In this document: in pieces, positions 26,601-40,229 of the stretch | Layout of the letters: every line of letters begins with the position of its first letter | Position numbering within the stretch: position 1 is the first letter of the stretch | Source: Thunnus maccoyii | Taxonomy: Eukaryota; Chordata; Actinopteri; Scombriformes; Scombridae | Assembly: GCF_910596095.1 (NCBI RefSeq) | Contig: NC_056552.1 | Location: forward strand, 6,739,111 to 6,803,110 | Direction of reading: 5' to 3' | Length of the DNA: 64,000 bases | Program-made: the position numbers and the translations under genes | Notes under the pieces: model-generated | Databases searched by the model: none | Told to the model about the DNA's origin: nothing | What the model saw: only the letters and a program-made list of their open reading frames with translations

Positions 26601-28374
26601 GGGACCAGACTACACTCGGATTAGACGATCATAGCATTATAAATTCTTGCTGTGACTTGGCCGAGAGTATGCACAGTTTATTGAATGAAAGTCAAGATAA
26701 GACAAGGTGGGCTCTGTCTTTGTCCTTCCCAGTCAGTAGACGGAGGAGCAGCACTCAAACTGTACAGATGGGATGAATTTGCTATAATGCTGAGGGTGAT
26801 AATCAAATGTAATGTCTAACTGTAACCAAGTGTTTTAGTCACCTAACCCTAAAAGAGTATTCCACCAGTTTAGCCTCGCACTCCTACAGCACATTGTCGG
26901 ACTCATATTTGGCCATTTTTTAAAAATATCAATGTCATGTCATATCGTGTCAGTCAGTCAGCAGATATTGTCTTTTTTTATTCCATGGATTTTTCTTCTT
27001 TGTCAAAACCAAGCACATACTTTACCCACAATGCTACTCAACCACCGACAGTTGAGCTGTTGATTTGAATGTGTGCTGTGAGTAATGTAGCTACACAAAA
27101 GCAGAGATGGAGCGGGCTGCGGAGGTCACTTCTTTTCTGACTCAAGTAACATCACTTCAGGCAATTTATCAGATTTCACACAGCTCCCACTGGAGCCACA
27201 AAGGGCTTTATACAACTTTATTTTCTCATATGTAGTAGTACTCCCAACACCTGTAAACTGAATTTCATGTGTAAAATTAGTGGAGTTCCACCTTTAATCA
27301 TACTGTAGTTGCCATTGTAATTGCAATTGAACATAATCCAGGGTTTTGCAGAATCATCTAATATTGACGTTTTTGTCTGGTCTGGTGATAGAGCATTTCA
27401 GCGTCACTGAACACATCACAGAAGAAGAACTTTGACATGCTTCTCTTTTTGTTTGGGGCTTTGACTCACAACACTGGATAAAATAAGCAATTGTTCCAAA
27501 CACCCCGAGTCTATTGGGTCAAGTCTGATCCCGGCATTACGCAGTCATGAGACAAAAAAGTGTGTTGGAGGAAGTATATCAGCATGTTATCCCATTTCTA
27601 AAGAAAGCCGGTTGTTATGACTACAAGGATCACAGAAATGCCCAAAGCTGTACAAATCTACTACATGGAGTTCCACAGAGGCTTGCCTTTAACCAGCCTG
27701 TGTGATTGAGTTCATTGCTGTGATTAGCAGTCTCATGGACAGCGTCCACTGGCTCAGTTCTATCTTTAGAGCCGTGCTATTAGTGAGCTGGATGGAGTTG
27801 GCGAGACATATTGACATGAGGCTGAAGGGAAGTAGATCAACGTGGCACTGCTGCTGCTGATGTAATTTCTGTTTAATTTACCACTTAATGCTCCTGTTTA
27901 GCAGGATTGGTGTTCCAAATGTGATAAATTAGCATCTACTCATGGTGGCTTTACTTACAGAAACTACAAGGCTGACCGGGGAAATACAGTTTACAGAAAG
28001 TATATTTTCAAGCCTCTGTATCATCTCCTTCTGATGGATGAGTTATGGGCCACTAGACCAGTTGATTGATGACTTGCATCCAGTGTGAAGTTCTGTGATG
28101 ACTGAGGATCCTGTGTCAAGATTGAAGAAGTTGAATGTATTGGTGTCGCTACAGGACAGGTCTGCCATGTTGATCTGTTCTGTAGCATCATAAATCACAG
28201 GTATAGAGGTGGTTCAGAGATGGTGTGAACGATAAATTTACCTTAAACATATGTGAGCCACTTTTATATAGGGAAACGCAGCTTTACATATACACATTTT
28301 CAAGCTCAGATGAATTTTAATTCATGAAAAATTAAAGGAAACATCTGAATAAATGAGTGGAGGATATGACAAAT

Positions 28375-28660
28375 GCAGTTGCTTCAGGGCACGCAAGCTC
28401 ACTGACTGATTATGAAAATGATGTGAATCATAGACTGTGGCCTTCACAGTCACCAGATCTCAAACAACTGAACACCTATGGAAGATATGTCTACCATCGT
28501 CATCAAAACGCCAAATGAGTGAATATATTTTGGAAGAATTGTGATCATCCCTGTGGCAGACATACACAGAGTTGGAGAATCTATGACAAGGAGCATTAAA
28601 GCTGCTTTAGAGCCTCACAAAGACACTTTAAGTTGTTTTTTTCCCTAATCTGTAATACAT
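28375..28660 (+). pseudogene. Tc1-like transposase relic, C-terminal DNA
   Basis: GATTATGAAAATGATGTGAATCATA and TGGCCTTCACAGTCACCAGATCTCAA match the reverse strand of 11137-11450 almost word for word, followed by AACACCTATGGAAGAT and a decayed tail to about 28660. Stops throughout. A third fragment of the same Tc1 family. Confidence 0.7.
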
Positions 28661-30037
28661 CTGTATTTTAAAAGTGTATTTTTTGTCAGTCTTTTGGGGG
28701 CATTTTCCTGAGGACGATCAACAACTGCATGTCAGAGTTTAACACAATTTATAAATCAATATCTGACACGCAGTATCTTTACAAACTGGCACAGTTTGTG
28801 TAATTTCCATGCTATGTTCAATAATGTGAACCACACCACAGATTTTGCATGCTGATGAATATTAAACATACTTCTCCATCTCTACCTCTGTAGTGGTTTG
28901 ACTTTTTCCATCCAGAAATGGCTTCACATGCACTGTCAGGCCCTTGCTGCCTATCCCTCTGCATGTGTGTGTGTGTAACCTTGACAGAGAAAGCTAAGCT
29001 TCATTGAGTGCCTGCAAGCACTGTGCTATCTTTAGCTTTTGTTGAAGCTTTTACCACTGGTCTCCTCCTCCTCCTCTTCCCACTCTTTACTCCTCCTCCA
29101 CTCCCCCTCAACCCACTCACTGTTGGCTGCACATGCGAACATGCACACTTACAGTATGCATGCTTGCACACAACCGAACCAACACATGGTAACATACATA
29201 TGCACGCTGCATAACTGTTACTGGGCAGATTAGAGGAAGCAACCTACTTCTGGGATAAAAAAACATGAGCTCGATGTTTGTTTCTTAGTGCAGAGTAAAA
29301 GATTGACTGTTGTTCCCTGAGCGGCCCTGATTCCTGCCTGAAGGCAAGATGTGCACCATGGCTTCACAGGCTGCACACATGTATTCTTATTGGCCAAAAA
29401 TGCATTAATTTCATTCAGCAGAACACTCGAATAGAATATAAACTATCAATAAATAAATTTGCCCCAAACCAAACTGTGCTTACACCAATTTAGCAATTAT
29501 CATTCATCAGAGTCTCTTCTTCTTACAGTTCATTTACTTTACATATGCGTGCTGTATATTGTTACTGATGGTGTGAAATGCATTCCTGGTTGTATGTTTT
29601 CTATTTCAGTCTGGTGCATAGCTTGTTGATTTTGTAATACTATTATCCAAAGTCTGACTATTTTCTAAGAGGTCGTTCTAATTTTACAGCAATTGTGGCA
29701 TAAATAAATGTAGCTCCTTATCGAGGGATTAATTACAACAATACAATCTTCTTTTTCTAATCAAACAATCCCAAAATAGCTTGGTCAATCGACTTGGCTA
29801 ATCAGCGTTAATCATGTTAAATGCTGCCGTACTGAAGGCAATGCGACGGCAGTCAAACAGCCTCAGGTTCGTGACCAAACTAATCCAATCAGAGAAGTAG
29901 TTCCCATGAAGCTTTGGTGTAAACATGCACAACCTCTTTGTCATGATACATTTACATATGTTTGAAACAATTTTATCAAAAGAGAGAACAGGTGTGAAAC
30001 TGTAACTTCAGATCAACTATTAAATATATAAAATAAA

Positions 30038-30120
30038 TATAATATAATATAATATAATATAATATAATATAATATAATATAATATAATATAATATAATAT
30101 AATATAATATAATATAATAA
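30038..30120. repeat. (AATAT)n pentanucleotide microsatellite, about 16 copies
   Basis: An almost perfect array of AATAT from 30038 to 30120, flanked on both sides by imperfect TAAATATATAAAAT sequence that looks like the seed. Confidence 0.95.
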
Positions 30121-31999
30121 TAAATATATAAAATATTTGTAAATTACTTTTACTTACTTTTTCTCTGTTTTTGTGGTTGTCTCATCTGTTTGGCTGGTGA
30201 TTTTCACTATTTTCTTATTGTCAACAAATCTTGTGCAGAATTGATCTTTCTCACAAGTATTGTGTGCGTATCCAAAGCCTGAAATATTTCATTCCTCTGT
30301 GCTGTAGACCTCTGTTGTTGTCAAAAAAAACTATTAAAAATATGTCAATGAGCCACATTGTTGCACTGGCTGACATGTTTGCCACAGAGATTAAGGTCAC
30401 GGTAGTTTCTTCAGAAACGGCTCCAAAGACTAATAACTATAATCGAGTTTTCAGCCTCCGTAGAGTAGTTCTGTGTAAGGCACGGTGCATGCAGTTCTTT
30501 GAGAAATTATCCGTGTAGTTCATGTAGGAACATTTCACCCAGTGCAACAGTGTGGTTCACTGATGTGTTTTTAATAGTTTTTGGACAACAACGTTCTAAG
30601 TCTAGGCACAGACGAATAAGAAATATCAGCCAGCCTCATTTTTTAAGAATGCATTGTCAAAATGGTGAAAAATATGTGTATATAAACTGGAAAAATCCAA
30701 CCATAAAGTACAGTATCTTACCGTATATTCAACACTGTCTCACAGTATCACATTTATATTCTCTATACTCTTGTTCCAGCTCTACATTGACGCTCTACGA
30801 TGTTGTGAAATATTCAGACCCGAGAGTCCATGTTTATATGGCTGCATAATTCCATCAAATCCATGTCTTTTGCATCATTTTATACACATTTGCCCTAAGA
30901 TTTAGCCTGGCATGTTTGGGATTTCCACTATAATTATACAGCTCTAAAGATTGTAATAAAGTCCAGCTGCACAGCGTGTGACCACAGCGGCTCAGTGAGG
31001 AGAAAATACTGCAAATAGGAAGATAATCCTTTGGGTGATTTAAGGAGTAACCTTGAGATTCTGAGATGTTTGTCTTGAATGTGAATAAATGAAGGTAATC
31101 ATTTTAACATTCCAACTTCTCCACATTAGTCATCACACTGTACATGTACTTGTCATCAGCCGTACAGGTATATCTCTCCTCCCAATGTGTGAAAATTACC
31201 TGGGAACTATTCATGCATTCTTAATATCCATTCAATCATGTCAGTGTGAGATTGCCTAATAATAGTCATTTCACACCACAGAATGAGAGTTATTGGTGTC
31301 AGCGTGCACCTGTAATTGTATCCTCCTCCTCTCCTCTCTTGCTCTCACTCTCTCCGTTTCTGCATTGCGGTGTCTGAAGCTGTCAGGAGAGCATATGCGG
31401 TGTGTGTCACCACTGGCCTCTTCCTGTCATCTCTGCCCTGCACAGACCACCAGGCAACTCATCGGGTAATACGATACACACTTCCTCTGTCCTCTCGCTT
31501 CACCTTCTGAGCTTTTGTCCCATGACACACGCTGAGCTGTACAGCTGACAGTGATGAGAAAGTACTGGGTTTTTGTTTTTTTTTGCCCTGTGCGGCTTTT
31601 TTTTGCTTCCAGGAAGAGAGAATCTGATTTTGATGTGAGCCTCATATGTTTCTCATGTTTAAATAAGCAGTAAAAAGATTAGGTCTGGATGAAAAATCAC
31701 ATGTATTCTCCTTCTTCTTCTCCTTCACAAATATTCAGTGTATTTTCCTGCTAACCTCCTGCTGTTTTTCACCCAGCTGTTACGTTCTAAATCTCAGTAT
31801 GTGAGCTTTAACACAGATAAAACACAGCTGGTGAATAATGAATGGAATGGCAAATTGTGGCCTTAATAGAACTACAGTATCTCCAAGTAAAAGCAAGTGC
31901 CACGCTGTAGCCTCAAATCCTCTGCATTTCCCTAAAATTGCAGTGTGCCCTTGACAGAATGACAGGCTATTTAGTTGCATTCAACTGACGCCCGAGGCC

Positions 32000-32023
32000 T
32001 TTTTTTTTTTTTTTTTTTTTTTT
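32000..32023. repeat. Poly-T tract (24 bases)
   Basis: An uninterrupted T run in otherwise mixed sequence. It could be the tail of a reverse-strand retroposed copy, but no element is visible on its left. Confidence 0.9.
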
Positions 32024-32997
32024 GGCTGTCGCACTCTCTGAGTTTCCATTCAGGTTTAATAAGTTCCTAATGAAAGAGGGCCAGCGGAAGCTGTTTAAGT
32101 CAATCTCTTCTGCACAGTTACAGATCATTGGATGCTCCATTTAGGGTGATTTAAATGTGTGCCATGGGACATATTCCAAAAAGCATTCACACAATTGTTT
32201 TCCATTTACTTTCCTCCTTCTACTCTCTTATTATAGTAATGGAGGCTGCAGTGTGTCAGGCAACAGACAAAGGAAAGCACAATGGTTCTACCCCCTCCTC
32301 TACTTGGGAATGGCATGATGGATTCAAATGTGCACCCTGGTGTCATTGTAAAATAAATAAAGCTGCATACTCATTCTAGTGAGACAAAATGCTTGTGCCA
32401 GCTCTCTGTATTTCACCACATTGCACTACATGAACAAATAACAATGGGGGGAACTGATAATGAAAGACACTGCACCTTTTCTGAGTTTATACTGCTCTTT
32501 CATCAACAATGTACGGCTGAAATTGATGAGGAAAGGTGGAAGAAAATGTGGAAATTGTCTGATGTTTATGAGTTCTCAGGATTCACAGGACAATATATTC
32601 CATCCTTTGCTTACTTACTGTGTTGGTTTAATGAAATTGTTGTTGTAGACATCATAAATTAAGAATACTCACAGATTCCAATACAGCTATCCTTCTTCCA
32701 AAACATGTTTTATATGTACTGCATTGTACTGGCCCTTGTTGGTACAGCACTCCAACCAAGTGGCAACTACCACGGCTTGAGACTGAAGCCAATGCAGAAG
32801 TAGGCTACCTTAAAGTGCAATATGCCACCAGTGGCCGCTAGATGCTGGCTGCAAAAAATCCCTGGTTCCTATTGACTCCCATTCAAAGCATCACCTTCCC
32901 TCTAGAAATAGTAAGTCAATCATTTTTCTTCTTTTCATTTTTCATTATGTTTTCAATCGCTAAATTCTGACCCTCTAATGAGTGTGCTGGTGGTGGT

Positions 32998-33347
32998 TGC
33001 TTTATTAATAAGACTTGAAGACTTATAGTAGGTTTTGATATCTGCCATGTATTTGATTATGATACCTGCCCAGTTAGTATAATTTAGCTAAAATAGCTAA
33101 TGTTAGCCCAAGTGTGCACCAGTCGGTGTTCCCAGTAAGTTAGCGTTAGCTTCGGTCTAAGGTAGCAGGGTAGCGGGGTGTGTTTCCAGAGTGTGAAAGG
33201 CAACACTCTACACTCCTTATTTGGAATTTCCTGGCTCCAAATGGAAAAGATGGCACCAACAATAAGCTACACCTTCAAACTAGCTCCAATGCAAACCAAT
33301 GAGCGACCTCACACCTCACTACATCCATCTTTATATAAAGTCTATGA
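32998..33347 (+). repeat. Dispersed repeat, copy 2 (partner at 10079-10492)
   Basis: Same order of blocks as 10079-10492, including TTTCCAGAGTGTGAAAGGCA and CATCCATCTTTATATAAAGT. It lacks about 80 bp present in the other copy. Confidence 0.7.
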
Positions 33348-34224
33348 TGCTAACATAAAGTCATTAGCACATAGAGGTTTTTGCTAACTGTGGCTGAAAT
33401 GTTTTCATCAAAAACACATTTTAACCATTGTGCCTTTTCGTGCTCAGATGTTGGGAGCTGATATTGTAAGAGAAAATAGCAGCCCACGTTAGCAAGGTAG
33501 AACTCCCTAATGTCGTCATTAGGACATACTCACGTAGTGGGCAGTATAATTCAAATCACTCCCTACTTAAATCAAAAACTGCTTGTTTAATCACATGTCA
33601 AGGGGAGGGGGTTGTCTCATTTAGATTCAGTTTGTGTTTTCATATTTATGTGCACAGCCACTGAAAAAGTAAATTTTTTATCACATCACTTTTAACTGAT
33701 ATCATAGACTATAAAGGCATAAAAATGTTCCTATCCTATAAACCTTTACCATTTGTCCTGACACATAATTTCTTAATCATTTGGCAGAGGATGAGTCTCC
33801 ACGTGGTGGTGTTACCATCCATTAGCTCTCCTGTCTAGACGGGTGTTAAGGCATTTGTGACCTTGTCTCATTCTGCCGGTGATCCCTGGCAACACTCCCA
33901 GTTTTAGGTCTTCCTAACAGGATTAAAGCAACGCTGGAGGACTTTGTGCATGTCACCAACAGACACACAGGGTCAGAGGACATGTGATTAAACAAACAGC
34001 AAACCATGCCCTGGATGCTTGATGTACAACGACGTTACATAAGACAGAGGGCTGAAAGAGGTCTCTATTATTTATCTTCAGTTTTATTCTCAACACACAG
34101 GAGAAACAGTGAAACGTTACAGCAAAGTGTTCAGTGCTTCATCCTGTCAATATTGGATCTTATAGATAACAGGCTAAATCTAGTTATGAGACTAACATGT
34201 AATAGAAAACATACAAGAAACATA

Positions 34225-35090
34225 TTAAATGAATAGTTTGATATTTTTGGGAAATATATTTTTTGGCTTTCTTGGTTGATATTATAGGGGACATATCTTC
34301 TGTTATTTTTAAACTTTTATGATTTCTATGTTGAACACAGTCAAAGTTACAAAACTTGAGGTGAACGTATGTCAAATGCTCCCTGAAAGTCAAAAGCCAG
34401 GGCTTCAGCCTGCTCTGAACACTTGGTTTGCAATGTTACCTCTACTTCCTTATTGTGATGATGTCCGATTGTTTGTGCATGCCCACAAACGGCCATCCGC
34501 TCTGTAGCTTTCATCGCTAGGGTCGTTCCATGGGTTGTTCACGTTGTCCACTTGCATAATTCGGATCAGATTCTGGCTGAAACATGTACGGATGTATTTG
34601 GGAAATTTCCATGTTGAGTAAAGAATGAGAAAAAGAAGTGAAATCCTACCACTACTGTTTGTTTATGTAGCCTTTAGGAAGCTGGCCAATCAGAACAAAG
34701 TGGGCCTTAAAGAGACAGGAGCTAAAACGGCCTGTTTTACATAGAGGCTGAACTGAGGGGCTGCATAAAGGACCAGTATAAATTAAATAAGTTAGTTTTT
34801 TAAACTATAAATCAAGCAAAGATACATCAGTAGAGCTCCAGAATAAAAATATGGACCTGGAAATGTGCATGATACGTCCCCTTTAATATTGCCATGTCTG
34901 TCATACTTAAAATATAACTCTCCAGTCAGGAGACAGAGCCGGGCTAACTGTTTCCAGTCTTTATGCTGAGTAAACCAAACTGGCTGCTGGCTGTAACTTC
35001 ATACTTAACAGACAGATGTGAGAGTGGTTTCAATTTTCTCATCTTACCAAGAAGGTGTATAAGCGTACCTCACAAGTTGCCTATAAAATT
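34225..35090. mobile_element. Family D repeat split by a family C MITE
   Basis: The left piece (34225-34285) ends TTGATATTAT. The right piece (34886-35090) resumes at ATATTGCCATGTCTGT and runs through CCGGGCTAACTGTTTCCAGT and GTGAGAGTGGTTTCAATTTTC. Joined, the order matches the intact family as I know it in fish, so the family C element (34286-34885) inserted here, with ATATT as probable target duplication. Confidence 0.65.
34286..34885 (+). mobile_element. Family C MITE (GGGGACATAT ends), copy 2
   Basis: Left end AGGGGACATATCTTC and right end GCATGATACGTCCCCTTTAA form terminal inverted repeats. About 600 bp, co-linear with 18631-19449 but without its foldback insert. No coding potential. 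Confidence 0.8.
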
Positions 35091-37079
35091 GAGAGAAAGC
35101 TTGAATTTCCTGTATTCTGTGATGACAAACAGAGTCATATATTGTTTTAATTTTTAGAACACAGTGTTGTATTAATTAAGAATTAATTTGGGATGTAAGG
35201 GAACTGACATGTGCTGTAAAGTAAAAAAAAAATTACATTTTTTAGACACTGGTCTTTCCAAATCAGTTTTATTCTTCTATTGGTAATTGTCTACACCAGG
35301 AATACACTGTAGGAACCAGGGCACACCCGCCTCTCAGACAAGCTGATGAAGTGCAGATCAGGCCAGTTCAGGCCAAAACATGAGCGAATGGAAACTGAGC
35401 CGAATCATTTTACAGCCAGCTGCTCTTTGTGCGATTATAACTAATTTGATTCCACATTGGTAAAGATGGGTGTGAATGACCACATCTCCTTGTAGGAATG
35501 AAGTCACCGTTGTCATATAAGCACTGCGGGTTGGGTTGTCCTGTGTAGTCATAGACATTAGAGGGCTGGGATTTTACTGCTGACACTCAGTAAAAACCTC
35601 CATATAACACAGTCTTTATCCAAGCATGATTCTGAACCACCCTAGTTTGGAGCGGTGGCCTGACAGTCTAGCCAACCTCAGACCCTCAAACAGTGAAATC
35701 TTTGATGGAATAACATGAAAAAGCAACAAAAGGAATGCTGTGATGGTTTGTGAAAGACAGGGATGAACAAAAAGGCCACTATGGGTGCCTCATTTGGGAG
35801 ACCAAGCCCCAAATTCCAGATCTGATCCGCATGGGTTCATCTTCACAACCTTGGTCAAGATTCCTGGGTTCTTCTCTCCACAATACAGTTTTCAGTCCAG
35901 CATACACACATAATGAGAGAAGCAGTTACTACCGGTGATAACTGAGATATTCTTTTAAACTGAGTAGCAAGTTTGACAAACGCAATTTTACCAGGAAGAT
36001 TAATAATAATTCATGTCAAATGTTTAGTATTATTTACCCTTTGTTATTATATGGAGTACAATTCAAATTGCAGAATTAGAGGAGTTTTAGCAATTAACTT
36101 ATAATTATTTTTCTGATTTAAACTTTATTGTATGTGACAAAATTAATAATAATGTACTGAAAACTACCTGTGTGGCATTTTGACTTATCTTTAACCACCA
36201 TAGATTAAATGTGGGTGATGAAATAGGCAATTCAAAATGCATTGATGAGAAGTCCTGAGCATCATGGACAGTTTGAGCATCTACATTTCCATGGCAACTG
36301 AGCAAACTCAGTCTGGTGATGAGGACCATGTGATATGGTGGAAAGTTCCAGAACAAGTAGACTTTGAGTTAAGATTGGTTAACTCAAAGTCTAAATAACC
36401 AAACCCAAAATGACGATTATGAAGATTATATTTTCTCCAGATCTGTAAGGCCAGTATTTTTACAAAAAAAATACTGTTTTTATGTCTAATGGAAAGTTAT
36501 TTAGAGAAAAAAGCAAGTGAGAAAGGAACAGTGACACCAGAGAGAAGGACGACCCAGATATGCATGACCAACCACTGACTGTGGCAGCAGAGGTTCTTCA
36601 ATAATGTGATCCTCACAGGCCGAGAGAAAAAACCTTCCCACCACGAAGGGTCAGTCCAGTTTGTTTTGCCATGAGCTCCGCGGCTCACGTGCAGTCTCTT
36701 CCTCACGTGCGCCTCCTGTCTTTTACAAGGCCGAACAAAACCCCAACAACGACCATTACAGCTGGTCCTGCATCCAGCGGAGAGCCGGAGCACAGGGGTC
36801 CCACACTTGATGGAGCTCTGATCTTGATCTCCCAGGCAGGACGCAGTGTCAACAAAAGCCACGTGGGGAGACACGGCATAGCCTCGAAGACAGAGTGTGT
36901 GCATGCAGCGGATTGAGTCATCTTTTCTTTTAGACACAGCTGTGATTCACTGAATTTACAAGGTACAAGTTGTCCTAAATCTGAGCTGGTGAGACATTAG
37001 CTGTGTCTGAAATAACTCCCTCATTCACTCTTGTACTAAAGGTCTTTTTCACAGCACACATTTTGATTTGATATAGTAT

Positions 37080-37260
37080 GAAAAGCACAGGTGTTGCTAG
37101 TAACATTAACGATGGCTCCTTTCTATTCACATGTCCCATTTAATTGTGACAGTGTGACTGTGAGCCAGCATGCACAATACCAAGACCCTGAAACTGAAGC
37201 AGCTAAATGTAATTCAGCCATCATTAATTCATTCATATTTACACCTGTGCTTTTCCTATT
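37080..37260 (+). mobile_element. Small inverted-repeat element, copy 2
   Basis: Bounded by GAAAAGCACAGGTGT and ACACCTGTGCTTTTC, an exact 15-bp inverted repeat. The interior (GAGCCAGCATGCACAATACC, CCCTGAAACTGAAGCAGC) is the reverse complement of 5847-6010. Confidence 0.75.
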
Positions 37261-37419
37261 GTGACATATCTTCTGTGAAAAAGTCATAACAACATAATGA
37301 ACATTTAATAGTTGGGTAGTAAATTGAGATTATTTTGTTCCATCACTGACATTTGTACTGTCACATACCAGTAATTTACACATCTAGCAAAGGAAAGACT
37401 TAGAAGTTCTATCAATAAT

Positions 37420-37682
37420 TTTGTCATCCTGTTTTTCAATGCTGTATATCTGTAATTTTGCTATCTTGGTCTATTCTGTACACACATCTATTTCATGTCT
37501 GTTCATCCTGCAAGAGAGATCCCTCCTCAGTTACTCTCTCTGAGGTGTTAAATGGTTTTTGGGGGGAATTTTTCCTTATGTGAATCAGAGGTCTAAGTAT
37601 ACAGGATGTTGTACGCTATACAGATTGTACAGACAAATTTGTGATATTGAGCTATAAAAATAAAAATGGACTTGACTTGACT
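37420..37682 (+). repeat. Retroposon 3' end (SINE/LINE tail)
   Basis: Blocks TTGGTCTATTCTGTACACAC, AGAGAGATCCCTCCTCAGTT and GGGGGGAATTTTTCCTTATG, ending with TTGTGATATTGAGCTATAAAA-type sequence, AATAAAAATGGA and a CTTGA short-repeat tail. This is the 3' end I recognise from abundant fish retroposons. Only the tail half is present. Confidence 0.6.
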
Positions 37683-38036
37683 TAGAGATACTCAAATAAA
37701 ATGGTGAAAAGCAAATATAGTGCACAAGGTAGCGAATAGGGAGTGAGTTTGTACAGACAGTGTCTTTAAGGTGCAGCACATTGCATAGACTAAGATACTA
37801 TGCAAAAGTCAAAATACATTTGTGTGTTTTTCCACTGATGCAACAGAGAACAGTGATGAAAATGAAGTTTCTAAGTGTTATGTTCAAAATAAAGTTACAG
37901 ATGTAAAAGATTGTTCAATTAAATGTACGTATGTAATGATATACTATGTGTATTCTTGTAATATGGTCTAATAGTCCCAACAGCTTTGTTGACTGTTGCA
38001 AGTGCAAGTGTGATCTGTCTTTAAGAGTGGCAATTA

Positions 38037-38341
38037 TACACTCACCAGCCACTTCATTAGGAACACCTGTGCAATCTAATGAAATCCAATGCAACAGCTC
38101 TGCCATAAATTCTACTTTTACAAAGCTTACACATTTTCGGTTTCTGTTGAAATTGTCAGAAAGCTGATAATTTATGATTTACATTTATTATTGAGGTCGT
38201 AGTGGGTGGTAGTTGATTATATTGAAAAGTGTTCCTAATATTTTGTCCGCTCCATTCAAAGTAGAATTTATGGCAGAGCTGTTGTATTGGATTACATTAG
38301 ATTACACAGGTGTACCTCACGAAGTGGCCGGTGAGTGTGTA
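38037..38341. mobile_element. MITE with long (about 85 bp) terminal inverted repeats, TA target
   Basis: The left arm begins CACTCACCAGCCACTTCATT and the right arm is the complement of CACTCACCGGCCACTTCGTG. Matching continues through CAACAGCTCTGCCATAAATT on both arms. TA occurs at both outer ends (38037-38038 and 38340-38341), as expected for Tc1/mariner-superfamily elements. The centre of about 130 bp is non-coding. Confidence 0.9.
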
Positions 38342-39528
38342 TGTCTCACTCTATCATATTAAATCACTCTATCTCATTGAATCAAGCCATATAATTCCCA
38401 GGTCAGCACATTCCCACATCCGCCCACAGACAGGGTGACACACATAAACAGCTCTGATCTTGATACAGCACCTGAGAGGATGTCTGTGCCACAGCAATCT
38501 GGGTTGCAGCTCAGCGGCCTGTCTGCTTTTAAACAACAGTAATGGTCCGGATTAACAAGAGCTGCTGTTTAGCAGCCATTGGGCACTGCTCATGTACACC
38601 CCACTAGCTGGCATGCGCCAGATGGGTTTCTGGGTAATCCTAGTGTAGGATCAGGGGTGGCGGTGAGTGTGTACAGAATGGACTGGATTAATTGCTGCAA
38701 CATCAGGACTAAACATCATCAAACATCATAAAAAAAATTTTTTGAAGGACTTTGCCAGATGTCTTAAAATGCATCGATCATGCATGAGCGCTGCGCCTCA
38801 AGAGAACACAAGAAGTCTTTCTTGAAAAGAGACTGAATCTCAACCCTTTGAAACTCTATGTGTAAGAGTAAAGCATGAAATCATCCATGAAGTCATACTC
38901 ATATCCCCCCTGCAGCTGAACAAGTGAAATGCTTGGAAAAGTTTGCCATAAAGTTTAAATCACAGTAAATATGCCGCCCATAATTTCCTCATGGTTCCCT
39001 TGAGTAATGAATCATCCTTGACTCGGAGTCTGCAGAGGAACTAGTGTATTTATGAATATGAATAAATGCCCCCTGAAGTAATATCCTTTATTCACATGAA
39101 AATGATTACATGCACTGTCTTTCAGCCAATGGCACAGGATGAATAAAACAAATGATTGTATCCATATGTTTTGGTGCAGGGTCATCTCAGAGGTAAAGGC
39201 GATTTGATACAAACAATCAAACCCACCGTGACATTGTGTTTTTCACAACTAAGAAATATGGTCTTGGTGTTTGTTCTTCCTTCATTATAGCCCCCAGGGT
39301 GAAAGACTGCACTATGTGGTGAAGTCAAGCTTCAGTTTCCCTTCTCGTCTATTCAATCCTACGGGTTTGGCTCTAAATGGAGGCCAAGTGGCAGTTTTAC
39401 GACCTTTCGGGAATAAAAAGCTAAAGCAACTAATCCAGCCCTCCCACAAACCTTGTCCCTTTTGAACCCTCAAAGAACCTTCACTCTGCACTGTGCCTTA
39501 TACTAACAACCAGCCTCCACTGCACCAA

Positions 39529-39551
39529 ACACACACACACACACACACACA
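39529..39551. repeat. (AC)n microsatellite
   Basis: About 11 uninterrupted AC units in the dusp3-arl4d interval. Confidence 0.95.
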
Positions 39552-40229
39552 GCAATGTCAACAAGGTCGGCTTCCTAGAAATGTCATGATGGTGTGAAAT
39601 TTGAGATATTTTCATAGTGATTAATCAATACAAGCGAAGAGAGAACACTGGAGAGTAAAAGAGCAAACAAAACAGAGGCTGTCAACAACTGTAAAACTAA
39701 AGTAGACAAACAAAATACATACAGAGGTAAAGGGCAGAGAGAAAAAAAAAAAAAAAGATTGAAAATGAAAGACAGACAGTGTGAGGTGGTGATCTCGGGA
39801 TTCCAGTATTGATTGGAGCTTCTTTTCTAATCTCCCTGCCCCCTCAGTAACCTCAGCTGGATTGGACATCCAGCCACAAAAGCAATTTGACCCCCACCAC
39901 TGCCCTCACAGGTCACCCTTTAGTGACTGCGGACTTACAGGTTGCCATGGCGATGGAAAATTATGTCTAGGGCCCAGTTGGAGGCTTTACGAGGCTTGGA
40001 TTTGAGCCCAGCGCCCTGTTGCTTTTCATCATAAGGACTATAAAGAGACTGCAACAGAGCATTATAGCTCTATTGTTATTTATCTGGATTTTTTACAACT
40101 TTCTGCAACCTCTGCACCCTTACTGGTTTTAAGGAGAAGAGGAGAAAACATTAGGGTTGTTTACATCCCTCAGTTGATGGAACATGGTGAGCCTGTTATG
40201 CTAGCGATGTGGTTATGGATAGCAATGTC

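Noticed and set aside
29001..29233. Overlapping small frames near 29.1 kb
   Set aside because: Arise from a CTCC-rich low-complexity patch open on both strands; no gene signal.
36497..36937. 146-codon minus-strand open frame
   Set aside because: Overlaps other equally long frames on both strands in a locally GC-rich patch; Cys-rich but without recognisable pattern or exon signals.
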